A stretch of 64,000 nt of DNA, taken from assembly GCF_004745485.1 (NCBI RefSeq), contig NZ_RHFG01000005.1, forward strand, positions 62,001-126,000, in the 5' to 3' direction. This document shows, in pieces, positions 1 to 7,860 of the stretch. Both the position numbers and the translations under genes were made by a program. The first letter of the stretch is position 1, and every line of letters starts with the position of its first letter. This DNA is from Brevibacterium sp. S22 (lineage in GTDB: Bacteria; Actinomycetota; Actinomycetes; Actinomycetales; Brevibacteriaceae). The notes below the pieces were generated by a model, which saw nothing but the letters and a program-made list of their open reading frames with translations, did no database searches and was not told the DNA's origin.

Positions 1-633
1 CTGGACCTCGACGTGACGCGGACGCTCGAGGAACTTCTCGACGAAGCACTCGGGCCGACCGAAGGCCTCGACCGCTTCACGGGTCGCCGATTCGAAGGCA
101 CCTGCTAGCTCGGCGAGGTCATGGACGATCTTCATTCCGCGTCCGCCGCCGCCGTGGGCAGCCTTGATGATGATCGGCAGTCCCGCCTCGGCGGCGAAGG
201 ACTCGACCTCGGCCGCGTTCTCCAGGGGACGGTCGATGCCCGGCGCCAGGGGAGCGCCGACCTTCTGCGCGAGCTGACGGGCCGTGACCTTGTCGCCGAG
301 GGCAGTGATCGTGTCCGCGGTCGGACCGATCCAGATGAGGCCGGCGGCTTCGACGGCGGCGGCGAAATCGGCGTTCTCGGACAGGAATCCGTAACCGGGG
401 TGGACGGCATCGGCACCTGCGGACTTCGCTGCGGCGAGGATCGCATCGATGTTGAGGTACGTGTCGCCCGCTGTCGTCCCGGGCAGGGCGTACGCTTCGT
501 CGGCGAGCCGGGCATGCATGGCGTCGGCGTCCTGATCAGCGTAGACAGCCACCGAAGTGTGCCCGTGTTGGGCGCAGGCGCGGATGATGCGGACGGCGAT
601 CTCGCCGCGGTTGGCGATGAGGATTCTCGACAT
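1..633 (-). CDS. accC: Biotin carboxylase (acetyl-CoA carboxylase type), C-terminus beyond window
   Basis: Carboxylates biotin on a carrier protein using ATP and bicarbonate. Only the first 211 residues are present; the gene continues past position 1. The opening [15 protein letters not shown] is the classic biotin carboxylase N-terminus, and [12 protein letters not shown] at about residues 157-168 is the ATP-grasp glycine-rich loop. The ATG at 633 lies 3 bp after the stop of pxpBC, so it is translated from the same operon. Biotin carboxylase genes are known to accompany pxp operons in many bacteria. Whether it serves acyl-CoA carboxylation or an activity linked to 5-oxoproline or urea-type substrates cannot be told here. 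Confidence 0.93.
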   Translation of the reverse strand, partial: MSRILIANRGEIAVRIIRACAQHGHTSVAVYADQDADAMHARLADEAYALPGTTAGDTYLNIDAILAAAKSAGADAVHPGYGFLSENADFAAAVEAAGLIWIGPTADTITALGDKVTARQLAQKVGAPLAPGIDRPLENAAEVESFAAEAGLPIIIKAAHGGGGRGMKIVHDLAELAGAFESATREAVEAFGRPECFVEKFLERPRHVEVQ

Positions 634-636
634 TGT

Positions 637-2352
637 TCAGCCTTCGTTCTCGTTGGTGCGGGGTCCTGCGGCGGTGCGGGATGCCTCGGTCGGATGGGCG
701 TTCGGCGTTGGTTCGGCAGAGGTGGTGAAGCGCAGCTTCAGGCCGGGAGGCAGCTGCGCGGCGAGGTCGACATCATTGACGCTGGCGATGATCGGATAGC
801 CGCCGGTGAGCGGATGGTCGGGCCCGAAGAGCACCGGCTGACCGTTCGGCGGAACCTGCAGGGCACCGGTGACCGCGCCTTCGCTGGGCAGCTCTCCGAT
901 TCGGGCACGTTCGAGTGGAACCTCACTGTCCAGGCGCAGTCCGACCCGGTCGGATTCGTGGGTGACCGTCCACTCCTGTGACAGCAGAGTCTTGATCCCG
1001 GCTTCGGTGAACCAGTCCTCACGCGGTCCCAGCGTCACGCTCAGGGTCACGGTCTCACCCGCCTGCGGCAGGTCCCTTGGCTGCGTGGGATTGGGATCGA
1101 CGAGGTGGGGCGCCGTCCGCGGATCGTGCACTTCCACCGTGGTGCCTTTGTCGACAGCGGCCGGACCGAGCCCGGCCAGGGTGTCGGCGGAGCTGCTGTC
1201 GAGAGCCGTCTCGACAGCGATTCCACCGCGCACGGCGAGGTAGCGGCGGACTCCGCGCTCGGTTGGTCCGAGCTCGAGTTCGTCCCCGTCGGCCAGGGCA
1301 AAGGCCTCGCCGAGGCGGGGCGTGAGCACCGTGCCATCGGCAGCGGTCACGGTGATCGCTCCGGTGGCCCCGGTGACAGCGGCGACGCCGTCACCCGTGG
1401 AGCGCAGGAGCACTGCGCCCCCGAAGCTCTCCAGGCCGGCAGCAGACTCGGCATTGCCGACGAGACGGTTGGCAGTCGTCAAGGCGGTGCGATCGGCGGC
1501 ACCGGCGGCGGAGACTCCCATCGAAGCGAAACCGGGGCGACCGAGATCCTGGATGAGCAGCTGCAGCCCGGGACGCAGCACCTCGAGGGAGTGGGAAGCC
1601 GCGGCGAAGTCGGAGGTGGCAGCTGCGGACTCTGCAGCATCCGTCGCACCTGACGAACCCTGCGAACCTGGGGCACCCGACCCCACACTCGAGCTCGCGA
1701 CCTCCACCGTCTGGCGCCCCGCCTCGGCGAATTTCACGATCGTGCCGGGGACGAACAAGGCCGGCGGTTCCCGTTCGAGGTCCCACAGCTTTGCATCGGT
1801 GCGGCCGATGAGCTGCCAGCCGCCGGGGGAGGAACGAGGGTAGACGCCGGTGAACTCGCCGGCCAGAGCCACCGATCCCACGGGCACGCGGGTGCGCGGG
1901 GAGGAACGGCGGGGCACGTTGAACAGCTCATCGTCACCGGCGAGGTAGCCGAAGCCGGGAGCGAATCCGGCGAACGCGACCTGCCAGGTGGCGGCTTGGT
2001 GGCGGTTGACCACTTCGGTGGGGGAGACGGAGAGGAGGTCGGCCACCTCGGCGAGGTCGTCCCCGTCGTAGTGGACATCGATCGTCACCTTACGGGCCGC
2101 ATCCGAGGCCGACTCGGTGTGCCCGAGCCCGCGCACTGCCTCGGCGAGGATCTCGGCGTTCGTGCGTGCGGGATCAAAACTGATCAGCACTGTTCGGGCG
2201 GCGGGGATGAGTTCGGTGACGCCGGGCAGATCGGCGGCTTCAAGACTGTGGTGCAGGGCCATCGTCGTGCCCAGGTCCGCGCATTCGACGAGGAGGTGGC
2301 GCGTGGAGGCGGTGTGGAAGGTCAGGGAGTCGGCCGGAGGTGTCGAGGTCAT
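637..2352 (-). CDS. pxpBC: 5-oxoprolinase subunits B and C fused (PxpB-PxpC)
   Basis: PxpABC hydrolyses 5-oxo-L-proline to glutamate with ATP in the cytoplasm. The 571-residue product joins a KipI/PxpB domain (about residues 10-215, with GFAPGFGYL and [19 protein letters not shown]) to a KipA/PxpC biotin-dependent-carboxyltransferase-like domain (about 255-555, with [20 protein letters not shown] and [18 protein letters not shown]). A Ser/Ala/Gly-rich linker (about 216-252) separates them. The start overlaps the upstream stop by 4 bp (ATGA). In Bacillus subtilis the two subunits are separate genes, kipI and kipA. The ring-opening role is inferred from the complete pxpA-pxpBC set. Confidence 0.92.
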   Translation of the reverse strand: MTSTPPADSLTFHTASTRHLLVECADLGTTMALHHSLEAADLPGVTELIPAARTVLISFDPARTNAEILAEAVRGLGHTESASDAARKVTIDVHYDGDDLAEVADLLSVSPTEVVNRHQAATWQVAFAGFAPGFGYLAGDDELFNVPRRSSPRTRVPVGSVALAGEFTGVYPRSSPGGWQLIGRTDAKLWDLEREPPALFVPGTIVKFAEAGRQTVEVASSSVGSGAPGSQGSSGATDAAESAAATSDFAAASHSLEVLRPGLQLLIQDLGRPGFASMGVSAAGAADRTALTTANRLVGNAESAAGLESFGGAVLLRSTGDGVAAVTGATGAITVTAADGTVLTPRLGEAFALADGDELELGPTERGVRRYLAVRGGIAVETALDSSSADTLAGLGPAAVDKGTTVEVHDPRTAPHLVDPNPTQPRDLPQAGETVTLSVTLGPREDWFTEAGIKTLLSQEWTVTHESDRVGLRLDSEVPLERARIGELPSEGAVTGALQVPPNGQPVLFGPDHPLTGGYPIIASVNDVDLAAQLPPGLKLRFTTSAEPTPNAHPTEASRTAAGPRTNENEG

Positions 2353-3167
2353 TGGCGGTAGGTGTCTTCCGGTTCGTCAGTGATGAACATCTTCCCAGGT
2401 GAGTGGGTGATCGCGAAGGGGATTCCCGACGCCTGGATGGCTGCCTGTGGAGTGACTCCGCAGGCCCAGAAGACGGGAATGTCGCCGTCTTCGATGACCG
2501 GAGCATCACCGAAATCCGGGGCGCCGAGGTCATCGATGCCGATCTGGGAGGGTTCGCCGATGTGGACGGGGGCGCCGTGGACGGCGGGGAAGCGGTCGGT
2601 GATGCGCACTGCCTCGGCGACCTGGGAGGCCGGGATCGGGCGCATGGACACGACCATGTCTCCGCTGATCCGGCCGGCGGGACGGCAGGCCGTCGACGTG
2701 CGGTACATCGGCACGTTGCGACCGGCCTCCTGGTGGCGGATCGGGATGCCCGCTTCGGTCAGGCCGTTCTCGAAGGTGAATGAGCAGCCGATGAGGAAGG
2801 ACACGAGGTCCGGATGCTGCTCCCACACTTCGGTGGCGTCGGTGACCTCGCCGGTCAGGGCGCCGTTCTCCCAGATCCGGTAGCCGGGGATATCGGTGCG
2901 GATATCGCTGTCGGGGGCCAATGCGGATGCCAGCTGCCCGGGTTCGAGGACGTCGACGACCGGGCACGGCTTCGGGTTGCGCTGGGTGAAGAGGAGGACG
3001 TCGAAGGCCCAGTCCGCGGGGACGGAGATGAGGTTCGCCTGGACGAGTCCCGGTGCCATCCCCGAGGTGGGACCGTCGAATCCTGCCCGGATGCGTGCGC
3101 GGGCTTCCGCACCCGCAGCCCGCATCGTGTCCATGGCAGATGTGCTGGTGGGCGTGGCAGCGCTCAT
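2349..3167 (-). CDS. DUF1445 (YcsI-type) putative hydro-lyase
   Basis: A 272-residue cytoplasmic protein of the DUF1445/YcsI family, often labelled putative hydro-lyase or D-glutamate cyclase-like. Typical family stretches are visible: [14 protein letters not shown] near residues 124-137, [11 protein letters not shown] near 150-160, and the C-terminal [10 protein letters not shown] and [11 protein letters not shown]. The family is strongly linked to pxp operons (ycsI in B. subtilis), and D-glutamate cyclases of this superfamily make 5-oxo-D-proline. A role in interconverting 5-oxoproline and glutamate species is therefore plausible but unproven. It overlaps the neighbouring genes by 4 bp on each side. 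Confidence 0.85.
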   Translation of the reverse strand: MSAATPTSTSAMDTMRAAGAEARARIRAGFDGPTSGMAPGLVQANLISVPADWAFDVLLFTQRNPKPCPVVDVLEPGQLASALAPDSDIRTDIPGYRIWENGALTGEVTDATEVWEQHPDLVSFLIGCSFTFENGLTEAGIPIRHQEAGRNVPMYRTSTACRPAGRISGDMVVSMRPIPASQVAEAVRITDRFPAVHGAPVHIGEPSQIGIDDLGAPDFGDAPVIEDGDIPVFWACGVTPQAAIQASGIPFAITHSPGKMFITDEPEDTYRQ

Positions 3168-3949
3168 CGTCCGGCTCCGGCGAAGGCGGAGATCGTGACG
3201 CCTTCGGACTCGAGGAGATCCCGGGCCGCCCGGGCCATGTCGATGGATCCCTGGCTGTCGCCGTGGAAGCAGATGGACTGCGCGTCGACGTCGACGAGGG
3301 TTCCGTCAACGGCTTCGACCTGACCGGTCTGGACGAGGCGGAGGACGCGCGCGGCCACGGCTTCGGGATCGTGGAGGACAGCGTTCGGCTCCGACCGGGA
3401 GACCAGGGAGCCATCGGGGTTGTAGGACCGATCGGCGAAGGCCTCGGCGGCAACGGTCAGTCCCGCCTCGGCGGCGACGCGGTTGGCCACACTGCCCGCG
3501 AGTCCGAGGAAGACCAACGAGTCGTCGATGGCTGTGATCGCGTCGACGACGACCTTCGCCTGCGCCTCATCATGGACGATCGCGTTGTAGAGACCGCCGT
3601 GGGGTTTGACGTAGGAGACGGTTCCGCCGACGGCAGTGGTCAGGCCGATGAGCGCGCCGATCTGGTATTCGACCTGGGCCTGCAGGGTGGCAGCGGGAAC
3701 GTCGAGGGCGCGGCGGCCGAAGCCCTCGTAGTCGTCGTATCCGGGATGGGCCCCGATGACGACTCCGCCCTTCGTCGCGGCCCCGACGGTGGCGCGGATG
3801 CCTTCCGGATTGCCCGCATGGAACCCGCAGGAGACGTTGGCGCTGGTGACGAGGCCGAGCATGGCGGCATCGTCGCTGACGATGCGGTCGGGAACGTTCT
3901 CCCCGAGGTCAGAGTTGAGGTCGATTCTCAGTTCGCTGTTGACAGACAA
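3164..3949 (-). CDS. pxpA: 5-oxoprolinase subunit A (LamB/YcsF family)
   Basis: PxpA is the polysaccharide-deacetylase-like subunit of ATP-dependent 5-oxoprolinase. The motifs [38 protein letters not shown] and [10 protein letters not shown] run in family order over about 261 residues, the usual length. I prefer the TTG at 3949 because GGAGG ends 6 nt upstream. A GTG at 3955 overlapping the transporter stop as GTGA is the alternative, but it would put the ribosome site against the start codon. Translation is likely coupled to the upstream transporter gene. Confidence 0.92.
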   Translation of the reverse strand: MSVNSELRIDLNSDLGENVPDRIVSDDAAMLGLVTSANVSCGFHAGNPEGIRATVGAATKGGVVIGAHPGYDDYEGFGRRALDVPAATLQAQVEYQIGALIGLTTAVGGTVSYVKPHGGLYNAIVHDEAQAKVVVDAITAIDDSLVFLGLAGSVANRVAAEAGLTVAAEAFADRSYNPDGSLVSRSEPNAVLHDPEAVAARVLRLVQTGQVEAVDGTLVDVDAQSICFHGDSQGSIDMARAARDLLESEGVTISAFAGAGR

Positions 3950-3951
3950 TG

Positions 3952-5256
3952 TCACCCTCCGATTCCGATCATGGCGAAGATGGGGCCGATGGACTGTGTG
4001 GCCGTGTACCACGTGACCAGTGTTGCCGCGGTGCCGATGATGAGCAACCACTTCGGGTACGAATCAGTGCGCAGCAGCCGGGGCCTGAACCAGCCGATGT
4101 ACATGAAGATCGTCAGACCGATCGGCAGGATGAGGCCGTTGAAGCCGCCGACGAAGACGAGCAGAGTGGCCGGGGCGGTGCCGAGGACGAGGTAGACGAC
4201 GAGCGAGACGACGATGAAGGACACGGTCGCCAGCTGCAGCGGCCAACCGCCTTCGAGACGCTTGGAGAACGCCGAGAGGAACGTCGCCGAGGTATAGGCG
4301 GCGCCGATGACCGAGCTCAGTGCCGCGGCCCAGAAGATCGCTCCGAAGATGCGCATTCCCGCATCGCCGAGGACTGCGGCGAAGGCCTGACCGGCGGGGT
4401 TGGCCACGCTCGAGTCGAGGTCGAGTGCGACGCCGGAGGCGACGACGCCGAGGATGGCGAGGAAGAGGACGTAGCGCATGATTCCGGTGACGAGGATCCC
4501 CGACAGAGCCGAGCGCATGACAGAACTGGCGTTCTCCGGTCCGGTCTTGCCCGAGTCGAGGTAGCGGTGGGCGCCGGAATAGGTGATGTAGCCGCCGACC
4601 GTGCCTCCGACGATCGTGGTCACCGTGGCGAAGTTGATGGTGTCGGGCACGAATGACTGTTTGATCGCCTCACCGACCGGAGGGTTCGAGACGATGGCGA
4701 CGATGCAGGTGAGGATGATCATTCCGACACCGAGGACGAGGACGACGGTGTCGACGACCTTACCGGCGCGTTTGAACAGGAAGATGCCGACTGCCAGGAC
4801 GCCGGTGAGCAGTCCGCCGAGCTTCGGGTCGATGCCCAACAGCGCATTGAGGCCGAGGCCGCCGCCGGCGATATTGCCGATGTTGAAGGCCAGTCCGCCG
4901 ACGACGATGAGGACGGACAGGAGGATGCCCGAACCCGGCACGGCTGAGGAGGCCAGCTGTGCTGCGCGTTTGCCCGAGGAGGTCACCATCCGCCAGATAT
5001 TGAGCTGGATGGCGATGTCGATGAGGATCGACGCGAAGATCGCGAAGGCGAAGGCCGCACCCATCTGAGCCGTGAAGGTGGCTGTCTGGGTGATGAAGCC
5101 CGGACCGATCGCCGAGGTGGCCATGAGGAAGATGGCGCCGATGATCGCGCTGCGGCTGATCTTGGATCCGATTTCGCTCTTGGCATTGTCAAGGCGCGGG
5201 GCGGCCCCATCCGTAGAAGAGGATTCCGGCGGTTGGGATTCCGGTGCGTGTGACAT
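3952..5256 (-). CDS. NRAMP-like (YcsG-type) membrane transporter, first gene of pxp operon
   Basis: A 434-residue polytopic membrane protein (about 11 hydrophobic segments) resembling NRAMP transporters and B. subtilis YcsG, which heads the same ycsF-ycsG-ycsI-kipIA cluster. The TM1 motif that binds metal in true NRAMP proteins (DPGN) reads GPGF here (residues 51-54), and the TM6 MPH motif is replaced by SGAH. Metal transport is therefore doubtful, and a substrate such as 5-oxoproline is a better guess from context. The ATG at 5256 is preceded by GGAGA at a 5-nt gap; a longer frame reaching 5364 lacks a better start. Confidence 0.85.
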   Translation of the reverse strand: MSHAPESQPPESSSTDGAAPRLDNAKSEIGSKISRSAIIGAIFLMATSAIGPGFITQTATFTAQMGAAFAFAIFASILIDIAIQLNIWRMVTSSGKRAAQLASSAVPGSGILLSVLIVVGGLAFNIGNIAGGGLGLNALLGIDPKLGGLLTGVLAVGIFLFKRAGKVVDTVVLVLGVGMIILTCIVAIVSNPPVGEAIKQSFVPDTINFATVTTIVGGTVGGYITYSGAHRYLDSGKTGPENASSVMRSALSGILVTGIMRYVLFLAILGVVASGVALDLDSSVANPAGQAFAAVLGDAGMRIFGAIFWAAALSSVIGAAYTSATFLSAFSKRLEGGWPLQLATVSFIVVSLVVYLVLGTAPATLLVFVGGFNGLILPIGLTIFMYIGWFRPRLLRTDSYPKWLLIIGTAATLVTWYTATQSIGPIFAMIGIGG

Positions 5257-5367
5257 AGGAGTCTCCGACTGTCTGGTGGTCAGTTGTTCCTTCGTGTGCG
5301 CCGATGGGGTGAGGACAGCGATGACTGTGTCCTGGCACACGTGAAATGGTAAACAATCTAGCACTCA

Positions 5368-5378
5368 TTGTTCAACAA
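5368..5378. promoter_or_regulatory. Palindrome between pxp operon and gntR, candidate operator
   Basis: TTGTTCAACAA is a perfect 11-bp palindrome with a central C. A second, overlapping inverted repeat (AACAAT at 5352-5357, ATTGTT at 5367-5372) surrounds it. GntR/FCD regulators usually bind short palindromes of this size in the divergent promoter beside their own gene. The assignment is inference from position. Confidence 0.5.
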
Positions 5379-5450
5379 ACATAGACGGGGGTCACACTTT
5401 TCGTCGTCTCTTTGTCAACGGATGGACGGGAGTTCGGGGTGCTGTTTCAG

Positions 5451-5456
5451 TAGAAT
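5451..5456 (+). promoter_or_regulatory. -10 element for a leaderless gntR transcript
   Basis: TAGAAT lies 6 nt before the GTG at 5463, so transcription would begin at or next to the start codon. No good -35 is visible. GGAGAG in the gap could act as a weak ribosome site instead. Confidence 0.5.
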
Positions 5457-5462
5457 GGAGAG

Positions 5463-6101
5463 GTGAATCACGATTCGTCCCTGGTCAACAGGCTCACTGA
5501 CCGCCTCATCGCTGGAGAGCTGCGCCCCGGTGAGCGGCTGTCCGAAACCGCGCTGGCGAAGGAATTCGATGTTTCGCGCAATACTCTGCGTGAGGCGTTC
5601 CGGGTCCTCGGGGAGCAGGGCCTGGTCACGCATATCCCGCACCGAGGCGTCTCAGTGGCGTCACCGAGCACCGCCGATGTCGTCGACATCTACCGGGTGC
5701 GCCATCATGTCGAGTGCTCGGTGCTCGAGCACGCTCCGCGCAATCATCCGAACGCCGTGAGGATGGAGGCGGCCGTCGAAGCGGCGGAGAGGTTCGCTGC
5801 CGAGGAGAACTGGCTGGAAGTCGGTACGGCGAATATGGCGTTCCATAATGCCGTGGTCTCGTTGTCGGACAGCAGGCGGCTGATGCAGTCGTTTTCGAAT
5901 GTGCTCGCTGAGCTGCGGCTGGCATTCCTCAAGGTCGAGGTCCTCGACTTCCTCCACGCGCCGTTCATCTCTCGCAATAAGGAAGTCATCGAGGTCTACC
6001 GGACAGAGGGCTCAGCGGCTGCGGCGAAGATCCTCGGCGCGTATCTCGGGGATTCCGAGCGTCAGGTGCTCGGTGCCTACGCCCGCGCCGGTCAGGACTG
6101 A
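5463..6101 (+). CDS. GntR family regulator with FCD domain
   Basis: A 212-residue repressor-type regulator. The winged helix-turn-helix occupies about residues 5-70 (LRPGERLSETALAKEF and VSRNTLREAFRVLGEQGLV). The all-helical FCD ligand-binding domain follows at about 80-205 (YRVRHHVE, NMAFHNAVV). It is divergent from the pxp operon with about 200 bp between them, so it most likely senses 5-oxoproline or a related acid and controls that operon. The GTG start is supported by the leaderless-type -10 just upstream. A strong hairpin follows the stop. Confidence 0.9.
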   Translation: MNHDSSLVNRLTDRLIAGELRPGERLSETALAKEFDVSRNTLREAFRVLGEQGLVTHIPHRGVSVASPSTADVVDIYRVRHHVECSVLEHAPRNHPNAVRMEAAVEAAERFAAEENWLEVGTANMAFHNAVVSLSDSRRLMQSFSNVLAELRLAFLKVEVLDFLHAPFISRNKEVIEVYRTEGSAAAAKILGAYLGDSERQVLGAYARAGQD

Positions 6102-6124
6102 TTCGCCTTTCGCCGGAGACCGAA

Positions 6125-6159
6125 AGAACCGCCTCCGACCGAAGTCGAAAGGCGGTTCT
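6125..6159 (+). terminator. Rho-independent terminator after gntR
   Basis: A 10-bp stem (6125-6134 with 6150-6159), core GAACCGCCT/AGGCGGTTC, with a 15-nt loop, followed by a pyrimidine run. It also separates gntR from the convergent tRNA-Lys gene. Confidence 0.7.
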
Positions 6160-6169
6160 CTCTGCGCTG

Positions 6170-6242
6170 TGCGCCCCCCGGGACTCGAACCCGGAACCCA
6201 CTGATTAAGAGTCAGTTGCTCTACCAATTGAGCTAGAGGCGC
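6170..6242 (-). tRNA. tRNA-Lys (anticodon CTT)
   Basis: A 73-nt cloverleaf on the minus strand. The acceptor GCGCCTC pairs with GGGGCGC, the D arm contains AGCTCAATTGGTAGAGC, the anticodon loop is CTCTTAA with CTT at 6207-6209, and the T arm is CCGGGTTCGAACCCGG. CCA is not encoded and the discriminator is A. Confidence 0.96.
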
Positions 6243-6271
6243 CTGCCGCGCTTGTTGCGCAACGAGAATTA

Positions 6272-6301
6272 ATATTACTCAGGTGTCTGTCGATCATGCA
6301 A
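6272..6301 (-). promoter_or_regulatory. Promoter of tRNA-Lys
   Basis: On the minus strand TTGCAT (6296-6301) and TAATAT (6272-6277) are separated by 18 bp. This is a good sigma-70-type promoter about 30 bp before the mature tRNA 5' end. Confidence 0.65.
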
Positions 6302-6380
6302 ACCGAGATCGAGCCGTATCAGATTTTGTGATGAAGGTCGCAAGCCCCTGGTCAGAGGCCTCGCTGCAACGACCGGTGCC

Positions 6381-6405
6381 ACCCGGAACCCACTGATTCC
6401 GAGTC
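6381..6405 (-). repeat. Partial copy of the tRNA-Lys anticodon and variable region
   Basis: 23 of 25 bases match 6189-6213 inside the tRNA-Lys gene; the only differences are two bases in the anticodon loop. It lies between the tRNA promoter and the GroES-like gene and does not fold as a whole tRNA. It could be a remnant of recombination at the tRNA. Confidence 0.55.
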
Positions 6406-6437
6406 TCCCGGAACGGTGGTTCGTCCGGGCGAAGTCG

Positions 6438-6758
6438 CTACAGATACATGCCTGAACTCGACTGTTCGGCCGGTTCGGAGATGGCATGGACGTCGCGCTC
6501 ACGCAGGAGCACATATGCCCGTCCCTCGAGCTCCACCTCGGCGAGTTCCTCGGGATCGTAGAGGACGGTGTCGCCGAGGTTGGCCTGCCGCACGTGCGGA
6601 CCCGCGGCGACGACCTTGCCCCACACAAGACGTCTGCCCATGCTGGCGGTGGCGGGAATGACGATGCCCGCCGAGGACTTGCGTTCCCCGGCCTCCTCGC
6701 TGGGTTCGAGCAGGATCCGGTCATGGAGCATCCGGATCGGAAGTGCGGCATCAGCCAC
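6438..6758 (-). CDS. GroES (Cpn10) family protein
   Basis: A 106-residue small beta-barrel protein of the co-chaperonin family. IRMLHDRILLEPSEE, AGIVIPATAS, GKVVAAGPH, GDTVLYDPEELAEVELEGR and LLRERDVHAI follow the Cpn10 plan. No groEL gene is adjacent, and actinobacteria carry a second divergent GroES-like protein next to DUF3618 genes, so this is probably that paralogue rather than the main co-chaperonin. The GTG at 6758 overlaps the DUF3618 stop by 8 bp, which suggests coupling. The internal ATG at 6731 is an alternative start. Confidence 0.82.
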   Translation of the reverse strand: MADAALPIRMLHDRILLEPSEEAGERKSSAGIVIPATASMGRRLVWGKVVAAGPHVRQANLGDTVLYDPEELAEVELEGRAYVLLRERDVHAISEPAEQSSSGMYL

Positions 6759-7035
6759 GCTTGCGACCGGAGAGTCCGACGACGAGGGCGGCCACACCGA
6801 GGACGGCACCGGCGCCGAGTGCGATGATCTCGGGCTTGGGGGAGCCGTCTTCCTCGACGACCTCGGACTTCGCCTTGTTGACGGCACGGGTCGCCAGCAC
6901 CTTCGGGTGGATGCGGCCGACGAGTTCGTCGATGTTCTCGGCAATGCGCTCTTCGCGCAGTCGGATCGACTCCGCGAGCTGTGTGGTCGTCGCCTGGTCG
7001 ACGGTCACATCTGAGGTGTAGACGTTGTCAGTCAT
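6751..7035 (-). CDS. DUF3618 family protein
   Basis: A 94-residue protein. An N-terminal amphipathic helical part (VDQATTTQLAESIRLREERIAENIDELVGRI is the family signature region, residues 12-42) precedes one C-terminal membrane helix (about 71-88) and a short basic tail SGRKRG. DUF3618 proteins are common in actinobacteria and their function is unknown. The ATG at 7035 has GGGAGG about 10 nt upstream. It is followed by the GroES-like gene in an overlapping two-gene unit. Confidence 0.85.
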   Translation of the reverse strand: MTDNVYTSDVTVDQATTTQLAESIRLREERIAENIDELVGRIHPKVLATRAVNKAKSEVVEEDGSPKPEIIALGAGAVLGVAALVVGLSGRKRG

Positions 7036-7131
7036 CGGGTCGAGTCCTCCCGGTCGAGAATGCTTTTCTGCGTCTGTGACCTTGTGTCACAGTGCTTCGC
7101 TGTCCAGCTTAGCGGCTGGGCACTGCGAGTG

Positions 7132-7854
7132 TCAGATATCGGCCGCGGTTCGACGGAATCTTACGATCTCGACGTTCGCGTCCGCGGGCATGGTCGGGTA
7201 GCGGGAGCGGAGATTGCCGATATACCGGTCGAGCCCACCCGGGCGGACGAGTTCGAGATCCTCGGGGCTGACTTCGTCGAGTCGTTTCACCATCACCGAG
7301 GTGACTTCCACGGGGAGGGCGCCATCCTCGGTGTCCTCGAAGTACGCCAGAGTCTGGCCCGCGCGGTGCGATTCGTTCCATCGCACGGTGAGCGTCTTCG
7401 TCCCGTCCGCAACCGCATCGAAGTAGCGGGCATGGAACCTCAGCAGTCGTGTCGGTGCTGATTCCGGATGCCGATAGGAAGAGGGGAGCAGCTCGGTGAT
7501 CGGGGCGATCGACCGCTCGCCTGTGGTGTCATCCGGAAGTGCGACGAGCACATCGGGATGGAGGTCGAGGATGACCTGACGGCAGCGTCCGCACGGAGCC
7601 AGCAGGCCGCGGTTCTGGTCGCCGACCGCGGCGATGGTGACCAGGGGACCGGCCTTCGCGGCTGCGGCGGCACCGATCACCACGAGTTCCGCGCACGGTC
7701 CGCCGGTGAAATGATCGACGTTGACGCCGGTGTGGATGGCCTCTGTGGTGTCCATCGCGGCTGCGGCGACGGTGTGATTCTCATCGGTTCCGAGCCCGCG
7801 TACGAGGTGCTCGGCAGCGGCGATCACGCGCAGTTCGGAGTCGAAGAGGTCCAT
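7132..7854 (-). CDS. Blasticidin-S-deaminase-like domain fused to a YqfB-type ASCH domain
   Basis: A 240-residue two-domain protein. Residues 1-128 match cytidine/blasticidin-S deaminases: GVNVDHFTGGPCAELVV (Cys54, Glu56) and PCGRCRQVILDLHP (Cys88, Cys91) give the zinc ligands and catalytic glutamate at the same numbering as fungal blasticidin-S deaminase. Residues about 137-236 form an ASCH domain resembling E. coli YqfB, an N4-acetylcytidine amidohydrolase: FHARYFDAVADGTKTLTVRW includes Lys153 and Thr156 at the YqfB catalytic Lys/Thr positions. The order suggests deacylation of N4-acylcytidine followed by deamination to uridine. That coupled role is inference. The gene seems monocistronic; the ATG at 7854 precedes a 6-bp gap to the next gene upstream. 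Confidence 0.88.
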   Translation of the reverse strand: MDLFDSELRVIAAAEHLVRGLGTDENHTVAAAAMDTTEAIHTGVNVDHFTGGPCAELVVIGAAAAAKAGPLVTIAAVGDQNRGLLAPCGRCRQVILDLHPDVLVALPDDTTGERSIAPITELLPSSYRHPESAPTRLLRFHARYFDAVADGTKTLTVRWNESHRAGQTLAYFEDTEDGALPVEVTSVMVKRLDEVSPEDLELVRPGGLDRYIGNLRSRYPTMPADANVEIVRFRRTAADI

Positions 7855-7860
7855 ATGGAC

